Positions 42,397-53,091 are shown, counted from the first letter of the stretch. The stretch is 64,000 nt of DNA from Ruegeria arenilitoris (GCF_013030265.1 NZ_WPZQ01000003.1:1-64000); one strand, 5' to 3'. Translations and numbers: made by a program. The notes: generated by a model not told the origin, from the letters alone.

Positions 42397-43509
42397 CTAA
42401 GCCGTGCGAACACTGCCTGGAGAGTGGCCCGTCCAAGTCTTGTAGGCATTGGTAAAGGCTGCCTGATCAGAATAGCCCAGCGCAAAAGCAATCTCGGAAA
42501 GACTGAGTTTGGGGTCATCAAGATACTGCTCTGCCAGCCTTGCACGAATGTCCTTTAGCAGCTGCTTGTAGGTTGTGCCTTCTTTGGCAAGTTTACGACC
42601 AAGTGTACTGATACTCATCCCAAGCGTCTTGGCGATTTCATCTTGTGTCGGAGCATTGAATGACAGTCGCGAAGTTATCTCACCCTGAACCATCGAACTT
42701 GTTTCACCGATGACTGGCGTTAACTCCTTCATCAGGTTTTGCACATGCGTTTCAAGATGCAAAAGCAATGCGGGGTCCGTATCCTTGATAGGAATGGCCA
42801 TCACCGCCTTGTCAAACAGGATACCTGGAACGCGTTGGCCCTGTTTGACACTAACCGATAGTGCATTGGAAATCTGTGTTTGCTTCTCTTCGGTCAATTT
42901 ATGCGGAAACCGTATCTCAAGCACAGGTAATGCTGTCTCAGCTGCGATTTGAAGACTTGTCAAGAAAGCGGAAACTCGAAACTCATTGTGAGCACCATCC
43001 GCGTGCAAAAGCTGGGCAACGGAATCTATTTCCAGAAACATGCCGCGATCGTCTTCATAGAATGACAGTTTGGCAAAACCCCGAGCCAAGCGAGCGTAGT
43101 TCACGGCCTTCTCGATTGCCTCGCCAACGGTCGGAGAATTCAGAACGACATAGCTGAGAAGTGTTGTTTTTCTCGGGTTGAAGGTTGTCCCTGCAGAGAT
43201 GGGAAACAGGGGGTCTCCGGTCTCAGCGATAGCGAGTTCCAGGAGGCGGAGTTCATTCCGAACGTCGACAAAATTCGGGGGAGTTTCGTGAATATCAACG
43301 GGTAGGTTGGACGATTTCAGCAGCGCAACAATATCTAAACCTCTGTTGTCCAGAAGTTTGGCTATGTGATGCACACCAAAACCTGGAACATTCCAGGATT
43401 GGCTATCAGAACTAGTTTGGTTTTCATTCACGTTGACATACCGCCCGAAATTGATGCGCCCTGTGAAACCGGGGCGTTTGTGTTTTGGGCAATAATAGAC
43501 AGGGTGCAA
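42397..43509 (-). CDS. AraC-family regulator (Arabinose_bd-like N-terminal domain)
   Basis: A 370-residue regulator. About residues 55-235 form the OruR/ArgR-type sensor domain (NFVDVRNELRLLELAIAETGDPLF; SAGTTFNPRKTTLLSYV). The C-terminal AraC domain, about 265-365, has FNAPTQDEIAKTLGMSISTLGRKLAKEGTTYKQLLKDIR and LSLSEIAFALGYSDQAAFTNAYKTWTGHSP. Such proteins respond to amino acids or related compounds. No target is obvious from position: a 335-base gap separates it from the binding-protein gene upstream. ATG 43509 is weakly supported; a GTG 26 codons downstream is possible. Confidence 0.87.
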   Translation of the reverse strand: MHPVYYCPKHKRPGFTGRINFGRYVNVNENQTSSDSQSWNVPGFGVHHIAKLLDNRGLDIVALLKSSNLPVDIHETPPNFVDVRNELRLLELAIAETGDPLFPISAGTTFNPRKTTLLSYVVLNSPTVGEAIEKAVNYARLARGFAKLSFYEDDRGMFLEIDSVAQLLHADGAHNEFRVSAFLTSLQIAAETALPVLEIRFPHKLTEEKQTQISNALSVSVKQGQRVPGILFDKAVMAIPIKDTDPALLLHLETHVQNLMKELTPVIGETSSMVQGEITSRLSFNAPTQDEIAKTLGMSISTLGRKLAKEGTTYKQLLKDIRARLAEQYLDDPKLSLSEIAFALGYSDQAAFTNAYKTWTGHSPGSVRTA

Positions 43510-43844
43510 AAGCTATGCCAAGCAATCGTTTGGCTGCTACAAGGGGGCTAGCCGCAGAGAACGGAAGCGGTGAGCCCCAAACTGACGCGCGCCGCGCGAC
43601 CCATGTATGATCGCGAAGCGCATACTGCGACCGCAAACTATCGTGGTTACGGATATTGTCTGACCTGCAAAATCGCAGAGCCATGCCTCACTGCAGCCTT
43701 ACTTTCCAGACATCCGCGACCTCGAATCGATAAGGGCACGTTCAATTGGCTAGGGCTGTCCCGTCCCGATAGTCTCAGTTTTTGCCGCAGTTATATGGTT
43801 GTAAAGTGTGGGGCAAACTTTGCCATTTCCCCCACAAGCATGCC
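43510..43844. other. intergenic region upstream of the araC-type gene
   Basis: About 335 bases with no recognised gene, repeat or terminator. It lies downstream of the SBP_bac_5 gene, where permease genes might have been expected, but no trace of one was seen. Confidence 0.4.
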
Positions 43845-45506
43845 TCATACCCAGCCCATCTTGTAGTGATGATGGTCAAACGTCAGGTGTTGTCCACAAC
43901 CTGCCAGACCGGGGCGGTAGTGGCGGTATAGCGCGCGCCAATAGGGCTGAATGGCAACGCCTTCATCCTGAATCAGTTTCTGGATTTTCGCCATGACTTC
44001 ACGGCGCTGATCCGCGTCAGCAATCGCCAGCGCCTCATCCAACAAGGCGTCGAACTCCTTGTTTTCCCAACCGAACTCGTTCCAAGCCTCGCCTGAACGA
44101 TAGGCCACGTTCAGAATTTGTACAGCAAGAGCCCTGTGGTTCCAGTTTGTGGCCGAGAACGGGTACTTGGTCCAGTCGTTCCAGAAAGTGGAGCCCGGAA
44201 GCACTGTCCGCTTTACTTTGATGCCGGCATCACGCAACTGGGCCGCTACCGCATCGCAGGTGTTTTTACGCCAGTCATCGTCAATTGAGATCAGCTCATG
44301 CTCGAAATCAGCCATTCCGGCTTCGTTCATTAGCTGCTGGGCTTTGGCCGGGTTGAATTCAGGTGGCGGCAGTTCGGCATAGGCCGGATGCACAGGCGCG
44401 ACGTGGTGGTTTTCAGCAGGTGCCCCAAAATTGTTGTAGCCCAGCTCGAGGCAAACAGCGTTGTCTACCGCCATTGCCAGCGCCCGCCGCACCCGGGCAT
44501 CTTCATAGGGGCGTTTGCCATCAACCTCGGCCAGTTGGTTAGGTCGAACCACTAGGGTCGAGGCGGTGACCACCTCAGATTTCTCCAGCCCCAGATCGTC
44601 TAGGATGGAGATATACTCGCCTACTGACTCATGGAGCATGTCAACTTCTTCAGCGTCGATTGCTGCAAGCCAGGCCGAAGGGTCCGTGCCAAAATCCAGA
44701 TATTCGATGCGATCCAGATATGGACCGCCATAAACTTCTGTCCCCCACCAGACATGATCCGGGACGCGCTCCAGAACACATTTCTCACCTACCGCGAGCT
44801 CGGCAATTTTGTATGGGCCCGTACCTATATTGTTCAGCAGATCGTTGGTGTTGAACTCCGAGTGGATAATCTGCGCTGGATAATCCGCCATGGCCGGGAT
44901 CAGTGAAATGTCGGGACGCGGCAAGATCAGTTTGAGGGTCAGATCATCGACCACTTGAATGCTGTTCTGAACGGCCTTTTCGGTTTCCTTATCCACCAGC
45001 GTTGCCATACGACCGGCCATCGAATTGCCCTCTACCGTCTTGTCGCACCAGCCTTCGATATTGCGAGCCACATCAGTGGCAGTAAAAGGGTCGCCGTTAT
45101 GCCATGTCACGCCGGGACGAACCTTGAGCGTGTATTCCGTTGCGGTGTCATTCACCTCCCAACTGTCCAGCAACATTCCCCGGAACGACCCGTCATTGTT
45201 GTATTCGACAAGATACTCAAATGTTCCACGGGTCATGTTCCCGATCTGGGACCAGTCGTAAACGCGAGGCTCTTTCAGCCCTTTGACATCCATTTGTATC
45301 CGCAAAGTACCGCCCTGTTGAGGCGTTGCCTCTTGTGCATATGCCGGGCTGGCTTCGCCCAACAGGCCATAGGCAGCACCAACGCTGAGACCAAGTGCGG
45401 TGGAACGGGCAAGAAATTCGCGCCTTGTGATTTTTCCGTCGCGCAATTCGCAAGCGTGCATTTCCGCGGCGGGGTGCACATCTCGCTTTGTTTGATTTGA
45501 GTTCAT
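43845..45506 (-). CDS. ABC transporter substrate-binding protein (SBP_bac_5, dipeptide/nickel type), orphan
   Basis: A 553-residue periplasmic protein with a twin-arginine-type leader ([26 protein letters not shown]). Family 5 features are [45 protein letters not shown], and [12 protein letters not shown], followed by [14 protein letters not shown]. It should bind an oligopeptide or similar ligand. Start ATG 45506 with GGGAGC is preferred; the frame open to 45737 would overlap the sulfatase. It lies 34 bases after the sulfatase gene on the same strand. No permease or ATPase gene is nearby, so transport would need partners elsewhere. Confidence 0.9.
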   Translation of the reverse strand: MNSNQTKRDVHPAAEMHACELRDGKITRREFLARSTALGLSVGAAYGLLGEASPAYAQEATPQQGGTLRIQMDVKGLKEPRVYDWSQIGNMTRGTFEYLVEYNNDGSFRGMLLDSWEVNDTATEYTLKVRPGVTWHNGDPFTATDVARNIEGWCDKTVEGNSMAGRMATLVDKETEKAVQNSIQVVDDLTLKLILPRPDISLIPAMADYPAQIIHSEFNTNDLLNNIGTGPYKIAELAVGEKCVLERVPDHVWWGTEVYGGPYLDRIEYLDFGTDPSAWLAAIDAEEVDMLHESVGEYISILDDLGLEKSEVVTASTLVVRPNQLAEVDGKRPYEDARVRRALAMAVDNAVCLELGYNNFGAPAENHHVAPVHPAYAELPPPEFNPAKAQQLMNEAGMADFEHELISIDDDWRKNTCDAVAAQLRDAGIKVKRTVLPGSTFWNDWTKYPFSATNWNHRALAVQILNVAYRSGEAWNEFGWENKEFDALLDEALAIADADQRREVMAKIQKLIQDEGVAIQPYWRALYRHYRPGLAGCGQHLTFDHHHYKMGWV

Positions 45507-45540
45507 AGGAAGCTCCCTGTGTTGGTTGAGCGGGCACGTT

Positions 45541-47067
45541 TCAGTAAGTGGCAAGAGATGGTCCACCTGCCTGCGCGGCAGCTGGGAATTCACGCGCCAT
45601 TCGCTCAATAAAGGTCTGTTTTCTTGCGCTATATTCCGGATCGAAGAACAGGTTGATATGTTCACCCGGGTCATTGAGCAGGTGGAACAATTCTCCCCAC
45701 TCCGGGTTCTCGGGATAGATCGTGATACGCCAATCACCTGTCATGAGGGTCTGGTTGTAGGTATCCATGCGGGTACGTGGATGATATTCGGCAAACAGCT
45801 CCGACCGGGCGGGCGCATCTCGATCCGACAGCAGGGGCTGAAACGAGTACCCATCCGTCGGCTGTGACCGAAGCCCGATGTAGTCCTGCAGTGTCGCGCG
45901 CAAATCCAGATGGCTGGTAATGGTATTCCGTTCGCCCGGCGCAATACCGGGGCCCGCCATGATCAGTGGAACATGGAGAAGCGATCTGTAAGGGCTCGGG
46001 CCTTTGCGGATCAGACCGTGATCGCCCAGCAGCTCTCCGTGATCTGACGTGAATATTATCAGCGTGTCTTCTGCCAGCCCACTTGCCTCGAGTTGGGCCA
46101 TCAAACGACCAATGCAGTCGTCAATCATCGACACCATTCCATAGGTGTGGGCGATAGCCTGACGCAGCGAAGTTTCGGAAAACCGCTGCGTTGTCTGCAT
46201 GAACCCCTGCTCGCGTGGCGGGCCTGGGTTGCGCAGGAACTCCACATAACTCTTGCCTGTTTCCTCGTGGTCACCATCCAGTATGTAGGACGGCATGTCA
46301 GACAGTTCGTCCGGCCTCAGTGCCGGGGCGGGCACGTCGTTCGGGTCGTACATGTCACACCAAGGCGCAGGCGGTGAGAACGGATGATGCGGATCGGGAT
46401 AAGACACAAACAGGAAAAAGGGTTGCTCTTTGTCCTGATCCCGCACGAAATCGCGCGCCCGGTCGGTGATCCAGGTATTGTAATGAAGCTCGGATGGGAT
46501 CGCGGATTTCCAGACCTCATCCATATCTCCGGCCTGCGGTTCCAGCGCGTTTTCCGGTAGATATAGCGCCGCGGCGTCCGGTGCGGTCTCGTTCAGCCAT
46601 TGCGCATAGTGGCCGCCTTCGGTGGCGCTTACGGATTCACCGATCAGGATATCCACCGTATCGAACCCGTAAAACGGGCCATTCCAACCGTCGCTTTCGG
46701 GCAGTTTCCAAAACGCGTTCGAATCTGGCATAGCGTGTTCGAGCCCGGCCAGGATGGGTTGGAAGTGAAATTTACCGACCCCATGCGTCCGATAGCTCGA
46801 TTCTTTCAGGTCATGGGTGATCAGAGGCAAGTCACCGGGCAAGGCCACTCCGTTGCGGGTCAGACCATGATTGCGGGCGTAGAGGCCGGAAAACAATGTC
46901 GAACGGCTTGGTGAACAGATCTGGTGCGGGGTAAAATGCTGACGAAACACCGCCCCGCGCGCGGCCAGAGCATCGATGTTCGGAGTATTGACGACAGGGT
47001 TTCCAGTGCAGCCTAAGCTGTCGGCTCTCTGCTGATCGGTCATGATCAGGATGATATTTTTTGGCAT
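45541..47067 (-). CDS. sulfatase (formylglycine type)
   Basis: A 508-residue alkaline-phosphatase-fold sulfatase without an obvious signal peptide. Key parts: [17 protein letters not shown] metal ligands, CSPSRS at residues 51-56 (Cys51 is the residue converted to formylglycine), THGVGKFHF, and [14 protein letters not shown]. It hydrolyses sulfate esters; choline-sulfatase or arylsulfatase-type substrates are possible but not decided by these motifs. First gene of a two-gene unit with the binding protein, and divergent from a LysR regulator 98 bases away, which probably controls it. Confidence 0.92.
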   Translation of the reverse strand: MPKNIILIMTDQQRADSLGCTGNPVVNTPNIDALAARGAVFRQHFTPHQICSPSRSTLFSGLYARNHGLTRNGVALPGDLPLITHDLKESSYRTHGVGKFHFQPILAGLEHAMPDSNAFWKLPESDGWNGPFYGFDTVDILIGESVSATEGGHYAQWLNETAPDAAALYLPENALEPQAGDMDEVWKSAIPSELHYNTWITDRARDFVRDQDKEQPFFLFVSYPDPHHPFSPPAPWCDMYDPNDVPAPALRPDELSDMPSYILDGDHEETGKSYVEFLRNPGPPREQGFMQTTQRFSETSLRQAIAHTYGMVSMIDDCIGRLMAQLEASGLAEDTLIIFTSDHGELLGDHGLIRKGPSPYRSLLHVPLIMAGPGIAPGERNTITSHLDLRATLQDYIGLRSQPTDGYSFQPLLSDRDAPARSELFAEYHPRTRMDTYNQTLMTGDWRITIYPENPEWGELFHLLNDPGEHINLFFDPEYSARKQTFIERMAREFPAAAQAGGPSLATY

Positions 47068-47146
47068 CGATATCGCCCGCGTTAGATAGTCAAAAAAAGC
47101 GTAGCGACGTTATTGCATTCAGAAAAATACTATTAATTACCTCTGA

Positions 47147-47163
47147 TATTTGCAAAACAAATA
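47147..47163. promoter_or_regulatory. inverted repeat next to the LysR start
   Basis: TATTTG-CAAAA-CAAATA lies directly before the lysR ATG (47166) in the sulfatase/lysR spacer, with 6 bp perfect arms. It occupies the ribosome-site position, so it could be an autoregulatory site; LysR motifs are too loose for certainty. Confidence 0.35.
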
Positions 47164-47165
47164 CC

Positions 47166-48074
47166 ATGTTTACGCAGAAGCAGTTAGCCGTGTTCAGGGC
47201 GGTCATGCAGACCGGATCCGTCTCAGCAGCCGGGCGAAGAATGAACCTGTCCCAGCCCAGTGTCAGCCGAATCCTCGGCGACTTGGAGAGGCAGTTTGGC
47301 GTGCCCTTGTTCCAGAGGAAAAGCAAAGGCGTTTCTCCGACACCAGAAGCTGAAGCCTTCCTCGAAGAAGTCGAACGGAATTACCTCGTTTTGACAAATC
47401 TGGAAGAGGCTGCCGCACAGATCGCCCGAAAGGAACGAGGGACCTTGTCGATCGCGACCATAACGGCGGCATCGCTGGAAATTGTGCCCAGCGCCCTTGC
47501 CCGGCTTCAGGTCGCCGAGAAAAACATCAAAGTGGTATGGCAGGTGAAATCCTCGAAATGGGTGCTGGATTTTGCTCGTTCTGGAACACTCAGAACCGGC
47601 TTTGCGAATGTATTACATATGCCATCCGGTATGAGGGTCCTTCACGAAGGCACAATACCCCACATGTGCCTTGTGCCTGCTGACCATCCGCTTGGTTCGC
47701 AACGAACCCCTTTGTTGCTGCGCGATCTGCGCCCTTATCCGATCATTGGATTGTTGGGGCAAGTCGCGGATGAGCTGGCAGTGCGCAACGTGGGTGCAAA
47801 TATCCACTCACCCTTGACCGCCGAGACATCTCTGGCCGCAATTACCCTCAGCCAGCACTGCGGCGGCCTCCCAATAGTAGATGCGTTTACAGCCCATTAC
47901 TGGCATCAAAACCATGACGGACAACCCCGTATTGTCGAAGATTTGCCGGACTACAGGTTTGCAGTGTTCGAGCCTTTGGGCACCAGCGCATCGCTGATAG
48001 ATCGCGAATTCCAAACCTACTTAATTGAAGAGGTCGAAAAAATCCGAGCATGGATCAGTGGCTTCATCTGTTAG
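47166..48074 (+). CDS. LysR-family regulator divergent from the sulfatase
   Basis: A 302-residue LysR regulator starting MFTQKQLAVFRAVMQTGSVSAAGRRMNLSQPSVSRILGDLERQFG, followed by the effector domain (GTLSIATITAASLEIVPSALARL; LRDLRPYPIIGLLG). Start ATG 47166 is the family norm, but no Shine-Dalgarno sequence precedes it. It is divergent from the sulfatase/binding-protein unit and is its likely regulator, sensing a sulfated compound or product. Confidence 0.88.
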   Translation: MFTQKQLAVFRAVMQTGSVSAAGRRMNLSQPSVSRILGDLERQFGVPLFQRKSKGVSPTPEAEAFLEEVERNYLVLTNLEEAAAQIARKERGTLSIATITAASLEIVPSALARLQVAEKNIKVVWQVKSSKWVLDFARSGTLRTGFANVLHMPSGMRVLHEGTIPHMCLVPADHPLGSQRTPLLLRDLRPYPIIGLLGQVADELAVRNVGANIHSPLTAETSLAAITLSQHCGGLPIVDAFTAHYWHQNHDGQPRIVEDLPDYRFAVFEPLGTSASLIDREFQTYLIEEVEKIRAWISGFIC

Positions 48075-48289
48075 CGGTGGACACGTTGAAAATAAAACGA
48101 AGCTAGCCAGACCAAATCACAAAATTCTTGGAACAACCGCAACAAGTGAACGCTTTTGGAAAGGATGCTCCAAACTTGCTCGGATGGTTTCTGGGATTCA
48201 AGTCTACCCGCCTGAAATCTCAACGGTGAGAAAGGCGTTGATAGGTTGGTTTAGAAACAACTGGCGATCAGCTCGAAAACAAATTCTGC

Positions 48290-48664
48290 TCACAAAGGCT
48301 TCGCGGCGTTGATCGCAATCCGGTTTCCTTCGCTGTCTTCGATTTCAGCTACATAACCGCCGTCCCCAATGTCTGTCTTTGGGTACAGTAACTTTGCACC
48401 TTCGGATTCGGATCGTCGCAAGGCCTCGTCGATATCGTCCACAGCGAAATAGAGAATGCAGCCCGTTTGCGATGGTTTGTAAACATCACCTTTCGCCAAG
48501 GCTCCACTTACTCCAGCCTGATCGTCCGAACGGGGAAAGAACGCCATCTCATATCCGTCGACCATTTGACGATTGAGCTCAAGTCCGAAAACGCGCTGGT
48601 AGAATTCGATTGCTCGATCCATGTCCGCAACCGGTATTTCGAAATGGCATACCGGATTGGTCAT
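48290..48664 (-). CDS. VOC-family (glyoxalase-fold) protein
   Basis: A 124-residue single VOC domain: CHFEIPVADMDRAIEFYQRVFGLEL, GDVYKPSQTGCILYFAVDDIDEAL, and IEDSEGNRIAIN. Metal ligand positions occupied by His and Glu are partly present. Size and sequence match small VOC proteins related to glyoxalase or bleomycin-resistance proteins; the actual substrate cannot be told. It stands alone, between lysR and sstT. Confidence 0.82.
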   Translation of the reverse strand: MTNPVCHFEIPVADMDRAIEFYQRVFGLELNRQMVDGYEMAFFPRSDDQAGVSGALAKGDVYKPSQTGCILYFAVDDIDEALRRSESEGAKLLYPKTDIGDGGYVAEIEDSEGNRIAINAAKPL

Positions 48665-48848
48665 ATGCTGTTCCCCTCGAAAAGTAGGGCAAGACTACCC
48701 CCAATGGCCGGACAAAGTCACGCAACCGAATGCGTAGCGAATGAGCCGTATGCATGATCGAAGAATGCCTGAAAGGGAAGCATTCTTGAAACCAGCGAAA
48801 CCCAATGTCTGCTTTGCTAAGCATAACAGATCTTGTCCATTGACCAGG

Positions 48849-48903
48849 CCGCTGACCTCAAACTGGACCAAGCGGCCGATCAACCGCCGACCGGGGTCAG
48901 CGG
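48849..48903. terminator. inverted repeat downstream of sstT
   Basis: CCGCTGACC (48849-48857) and GGTCAGCGG (48895-48903) pair perfectly over 9 bp across a 37-base GC-rich loop, 22 bases after the sstT stop. No T-run; its terminator role is uncertain. Confidence 0.3.
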
Positions 48904-48924
48904 TTGAAGTGTTTTACGCAGTTC

Positions 48925-50154
48925 CTAAGCGGCGACCTGTGCCACGGGTAATTTACGTGGGTATGGGTCGCCTTGCTTGTACGATCCCGCCGCGGTGAAC
49001 AGAACGTCGGTCGATGAGTTCAAACCGGTTTCTGCAGAGTCTTGCAGAACACCGATGATGAAGCCGATGCTAACCACCTGCATGGCCGTTGCGTTGTCGA
49101 TGCCAAACAAGCTGGTAGCCATTGGGATCAACAGCAGTGACCCGCCCGCTACGCCCGAAGCCCCAGTAGCGGCAATCGAGGCAATGATGCTCAGGAACAG
49201 AGCCGAGAGGAAATCAACCTGAATGCCCATTGTATTCACGGTTGCCAGCGTCATGACTGTGATGGTTATTGCGGCGCCGGCCATGTTGATCGTCGCGCCG
49301 ATTGGGATAGTGACCGAATAGGTCTCTTCATCCAGACTCATGCGGCGGCAAAGTTCCATGTTTACCGGAATATTGGCAGCTGAACTGCGCATGAAAAAAG
49401 CGGTAATTCCGGATTCCTTCAGGCAGGTGAAAACCAGCGGATAAGGGTTCTTGCGAATGCTGAGGAACACAATCAGAGGATTCACAACCAGCGCCATGAA
49501 GATCATGCAGCCAATCAACAAAGCCAACAGTTGGCCATAGCTCGCAAGTGTCGCAAAGCCGGTCTCAGCTATCGTCGAAGCCACGATACCGAAGATACCA
49601 ATTGGGGCCACCCGGATTATTGCTGCAACGATCTTGGTGATTGCGCCGTCCAGATCCGACATCAGGGTCTTGGTCGAGTCGCTGGCGTGGCGGAAGACCA
49701 GCCCAAGGCCAACAGCCCAGGCGAGAATGCCAATATAGTTAGCCGTTGCCAGCGCATTCACCGGATTATCCACGATTTTCAGCAGGATGTTCTTGACCAC
49801 CTCAGCCAAACCATCCGGGGCATCCAAAAGCTCCGGCGCACCCGTCAGATGCAATGTGACCGGAAACATGTAGCTGGCTCCAACAGCGACCAGTGCGGCT
49901 GCGAAGGTCCCGAGTATGTATAAAAGTACCACGGGGCCCATGCGCGCCTCGCTGTCCTTTTTATGGTTTGTGATCGCAGCACAAACAAGGATCAGCACCA
50001 GTACTGGCGCAACGGCCTTCAATGCGTCGACGAAGAAGTCGCCAAGCAGGCCAACGGCGGAGCCGGCAGCAGGCCAAAGAGTGGCGAGAAGAGCACCGGC
50101 TACAAGACCGATGCAAATTTGAGTAACCAGGCTACCGCGCAGAATAAAATTCAT
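48925..50154 (-). CDS. sstT: serine/threonine:sodium symporter SstT
   Basis: A 409-residue dicarboxylate/amino acid:cation symporter of SstT type, shorter than GltP. N-terminus [27 protein letters not shown] and early [19 protein letters not shown] are SstT-like. Hairpin loops appear in [17 protein letters not shown] and [19 protein letters not shown], with [13 protein letters not shown] in helix 7. It imports serine and threonine with Na+. Start ATG 50154 has GGA about 8 bases upstream; another ATG three codons earlier lacks one. Single gene, no regulator adjacent. Confidence 0.92.
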   Translation of the reverse strand: MNFILRGSLVTQICIGLVAGALLATLWPAAGSAVGLLGDFFVDALKAVAPVLVLILVCAAITNHKKDSEARMGPVVLLYILGTFAAALVAVGASYMFPVTLHLTGAPELLDAPDGLAEVVKNILLKIVDNPVNALATANYIGILAWAVGLGLVFRHASDSTKTLMSDLDGAITKIVAAIIRVAPIGIFGIVASTIAETGFATLASYGQLLALLIGCMIFMALVVNPLIVFLSIRKNPYPLVFTCLKESGITAFFMRSSAANIPVNMELCRRMSLDEETYSVTIPIGATINMAGAAITITVMTLATVNTMGIQVDFLSALFLSIIASIAATGASGVAGGSLLLIPMATSLFGIDNATAMQVVSIGFIIGVLQDSAETGLNSSTDVLFTAAGSYKQGDPYPRKLPVAQVAA

Positions 50155-50382
50155 GGGGACCATCCAGTTTGAATAGGGGCCTGGCGGGTGAGACTCACTC
50201 CCGTACAGGCACGATTAAAGTTGAAAGGCTGGTGGCTATTTGGGCGCTATGGAGTTGATTTAAACGTCTGAAGAAGGGTGAGGCTTTTGCAGGTCTTGGC
50301 TGAAGTAATTGTTTTTTGAATGAAAAAGCGTAATTTATGCTGTCCTTACAAAGTCTTACCCTACGTCAACTTGGTTGCGCCA

Positions 50383-50679
50383 CTAAATGACATCTAAATA
50401 ATTCTTAATAACTTTCCCCAAGCGAAGGCTCTGTCTAACCACTCCTATCCGGCCATTGCGATCCAGTGACGAACACATAAAGCCATCGGCCACAATGGTC
50501 GGATGAGTTTCCGCATCGAAGATGTGTAAACCCTGCGGTCGAAACTCAGGTATCTGCCTGAATGCAACAGGCCAGATCGGCTCGATCTTCCAGTTTTCGA
50601 ACTGCTCAATAACCCCAGCGGGCGGATCATGTTCAGGTTTTAGAACGGTGTGGTCTGTATGGGCGATGCTGTCATTTTC
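50383..50679 (-). pseudogene. decayed reading frame, family unrecognised
   Basis: A 99-codon open minus-strand stretch with protein-like composition (EQFENWKIEPIWPVAF; QGLHIFDAETHPTIVADGFM) but no start codon. It is preceded directly by an in-frame TAG at 50680-50682. The same frame continues upstream of that TAG as SEAKVPLFQKFGRWLD, so it may be one gene interrupted by a stop. No family was recognised. It lies between sstT and the second VOC gene. Confidence 0.35.
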
Positions 50680-50831
50680 CTAGTCGAGCCACCGGCCAAA
50701 CTTCTGGAATAGAGGTACTTTCGCTTCACTAACGCGCACTATCGTGGCCAAAGGATGCAAGCTGGAAATGAATACCTGGCAACGCCCAACCAACCAGCCT
50801 GGCTTGTTCAAACAGGTACCTTCAATACAAA

Positions 50832-51245
50832 TCAAACCGCTTGATGGACCTCGATAATATTTCCCTCTGGGTCGTGAAAGAACACTTGGTGCCACTCTTT
50901 TGCGAAGGCGGTACCGTAGTCCGAGTAAGGAATTCCGTTGTCGTCCAGCAATTTTTTGAACGCCTCGATGTCATCGGTACGAAATGCGATATGGCCACGT
51001 TCGACGGGGTTAATCGTCTCACCGTTCTTGAACGCAACTTCCAGGTTTTTTTCAGCCAGATGCATCTGCATTCCGCCATCGGTCGCGAAACGAATCTTGC
51101 CACTGTAGCCACTATCGTCAGTCTCATCTGACCTGGGGAAGTTCTCAATCGGAATATCGGCCAGCCCCAAAACCTGCGTATAAAACCGGTGCATCCGATC
51201 GACGTCTTCTGAGACAAAGTTGATGTGGTGAAATTCAATTTTCAT
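50832..51245 (-). CDS. VOC-family (glyoxalase-fold) protein
   Basis: A 137-residue VOC domain starting KIEFHHINFVSEDVDRMHRFYTQVLGL, with GGMQMHLAEKNLEVAF, GHIAFRTDDIEAFKKLLDDNGI, and HQVFFHDPEGNIIEVHQ. The His (in HH), the second His and the terminal Glu match metal-binding positions of the family. It looks like a metal-dependent dioxygenase/lyase-type protein of unknown substrate. Start ATG 51245 begins where the domain begins; the frame is open to 51434 but that extension is not domain-like. Ribosome site is weak. Confidence 0.8.
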   Translation of the reverse strand: MKIEFHHINFVSEDVDRMHRFYTQVLGLADIPIENFPRSDETDDSGYSGKIRFATDGGMQMHLAEKNLEVAFKNGETINPVERGHIAFRTDDIEAFKKLLDDNGIPYSDYGTAFAKEWHQVFFHDPEGNIIEVHQAV

Positions 51246-51654
51246 GAAGGCCCGGTCTTTTGATTGGTCAGTCTGCTCAGAAAATCTCAAAGGCAGACGA
51301 CAGGCAAGCCCTGTATCAAAGAGTTTGGATAGGGAGGGAACGCCGCAGATTTTCGGCAGGGCTAATTGCAAGGTTTTACTGTATCGACTGCGCTCAACCA
51401 ATCTGAGCGACCCGTTTTTTACCAGACTTACCACTTCTGTTGAAGTGAGTTCAGGTGCGCGGCTTCATCAAGGGGTGCGCAGCAGGAAACGTCACAGGCA
51501 CTGTTAAGTTCTATCTCGACTGGAATAACTATGGATGCCAAGTGGCAAAACTCTGTGTGGCCATATTGAAAATGTGGGACGACAAAGGGTTTTACCATAT
51601 GCGACACAAAGCTCTTTCATCACGCTTGAGATCGCGAAGGATGTTTAGAGGCTG
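51246..51654. other. intergenic region downstream of xylB
   Basis: About 410 bases between xylB and the second VOC gene. Short frames on both strands lack ribosome sites and protein-like sequence; no terminator or repeat was clear. Confidence 0.4.
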
Positions 51655-53091
51655 CTAGCTGACGTTCTTGATGGCAGCATAAAGCCGGCGAAATTGGGCC
51701 AACCGCTCGAACAGCAGCGCCATTTCGGCTGGCTCGAACCTATCTGTTGTTGGCGGCTGAAACGCGAGATCGGATATAGTAACGGCACCGTCGCCACAAG
51801 CCGCCAGCCGGGCCGCACCATAGGCCGGGCCAGTTTCGGCTCCTTCCGAACGTACTATCGGTTTATCAGTCGCAGTAGCGATCAGCTTCAACAGCAGATC
51901 TGATTGAGCACCCCCACCGATGGCAGCCAGCTCCGACAGACTGCCCATCGTGTCACCGAAGCTCTGAGCCGCATCAGCAAAGCAAAATGCAACTGACTCC
52001 AATACTGAACGACAGATGTCAGCGCGTGTCGTTGAGTCCTCCAAGCCAAAGAAACAGGCCCGGATGTGTGGGTCTCCGAGGGGGCTGCGTTCACCGGTAA
52101 GGTAAGGCAGAAAAATCGGCACGCGATCACCTCTTACCGTTTCGGCAAGGGCAACAACTTCAATCGCGGAAAGCCCCAGTTGACCGCCGATCCATGAAAT
52201 CGGCCTTGCGCCGTTCAGCATCGCCGCCATTTGATACCAACGCTCGGGCAGCGTATGCGCAAATGCGTGTACATAACGTTCAGGGTTGGGCTTGTATTTG
52301 CGATCTGCCACAAACAGTTGGCCAGAGGTCCCAAGCGAGATGAAACCACGCCCCGGTTCCGTCGCGCCCAAAGATATCGCTCCTGTTGCAGCGTCTCCCC
52401 CTCCGGCCACCACGGGAACACCGGATTTCAACCCGCTCTCGGCGGCAGCTTGTGCTGTCACAGCCCCCACCACCCTGTGGCCGTCAAAAACCTGTGGCAA
52501 CCAATCGGGCGAAACCCCTGTGTCCTCGGCGATACCTACATGCCAGCTTCGCGAAGCCTGATCGAACCACATTGTACCGGCAGCATCTGACGTATCAGTT
52601 GCCAACTCTCCGTGCAGGCGTAGACCGATGTAGTCTTTGGGCAGCAGGATATGTGCAAGTCGGGCATAGTTTGCCGGTTCATGTTTTTTAAGCCATGCAA
52701 TCTTCGGCGCGGTAAATCCCGGCAAGGGAAGGACACCCGCGATCTGCCCAATCTGCGGCTGGGTCATGCGCAATTCATCGCATTCAAATGTTGCCCTGCT
52801 GTCGTTCCACAATATTGCCGGGCGGATCGGGCGAAGGTCGCGATCGAGAATAACCGCTCCATGCATTTGACCGGACAACCCGATGGCTTTCACCTCTGAT
52901 AGTTTGATTTTGCCTGCGAGCAGCCTCAAGGCATCGCGCGTCGCCTGCCACCAAAGATCGGGGTGCTGCTCTGACCAGCCGGGCTGCTGTGAAGACGTCT
53001 TGAGCCCCACTGAAGACGTCGCAAGAATGCAGTCGGTATCCGCGCAAACAAGCTTGACCGCTGACGTTCCGATATCGATCCCGAGATACAT
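51655..53091 (-). CDS. xylB: xylulokinase
   Basis: A 478-residue FGGY carbohydrate kinase. Motifs: DIGTSAVKLV at the N-terminus, LSGQMHGAVILD (XylB-typical), NDSRA, GGDAATGAISLGA, and ISLGTSGQLFVA followed by the C-terminal ATP-binding AIGGGAQSDLLLKL. It phosphorylates D-xylulose, feeding the pentose phosphate pathway. It is divergent from the lacI-smo operon and shares the 120-base spacer carrying a candidate LacI operator. D-Arabitol or xylitol oxidised by the polyol dehydrogenases would supply xylulose. Confidence 0.93.
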   Translation of the reverse strand: MYLGIDIGTSAVKLVCADTDCILATSSVGLKTSSQQPGWSEQHPDLWWQATRDALRLLAGKIKLSEVKAIGLSGQMHGAVILDRDLRPIRPAILWNDSRATFECDELRMTQPQIGQIAGVLPLPGFTAPKIAWLKKHEPANYARLAHILLPKDYIGLRLHGELATDTSDAAGTMWFDQASRSWHVGIAEDTGVSPDWLPQVFDGHRVVGAVTAQAAAESGLKSGVPVVAGGGDAATGAISLGATEPGRGFISLGTSGQLFVADRKYKPNPERYVHAFAHTLPERWYQMAAMLNGARPISWIGGQLGLSAIEVVALAETVRGDRVPIFLPYLTGERSPLGDPHIRACFFGLEDSTTRADICRSVLESVAFCFADAAQSFGDTMGSLSELAAIGGGAQSDLLLKLIATATDKPIVRSEGAETGPAYGAARLAACGDGAVTISDLAFQPPTTDRFEPAEMALLFERLAQFRRLYAAIKNVS

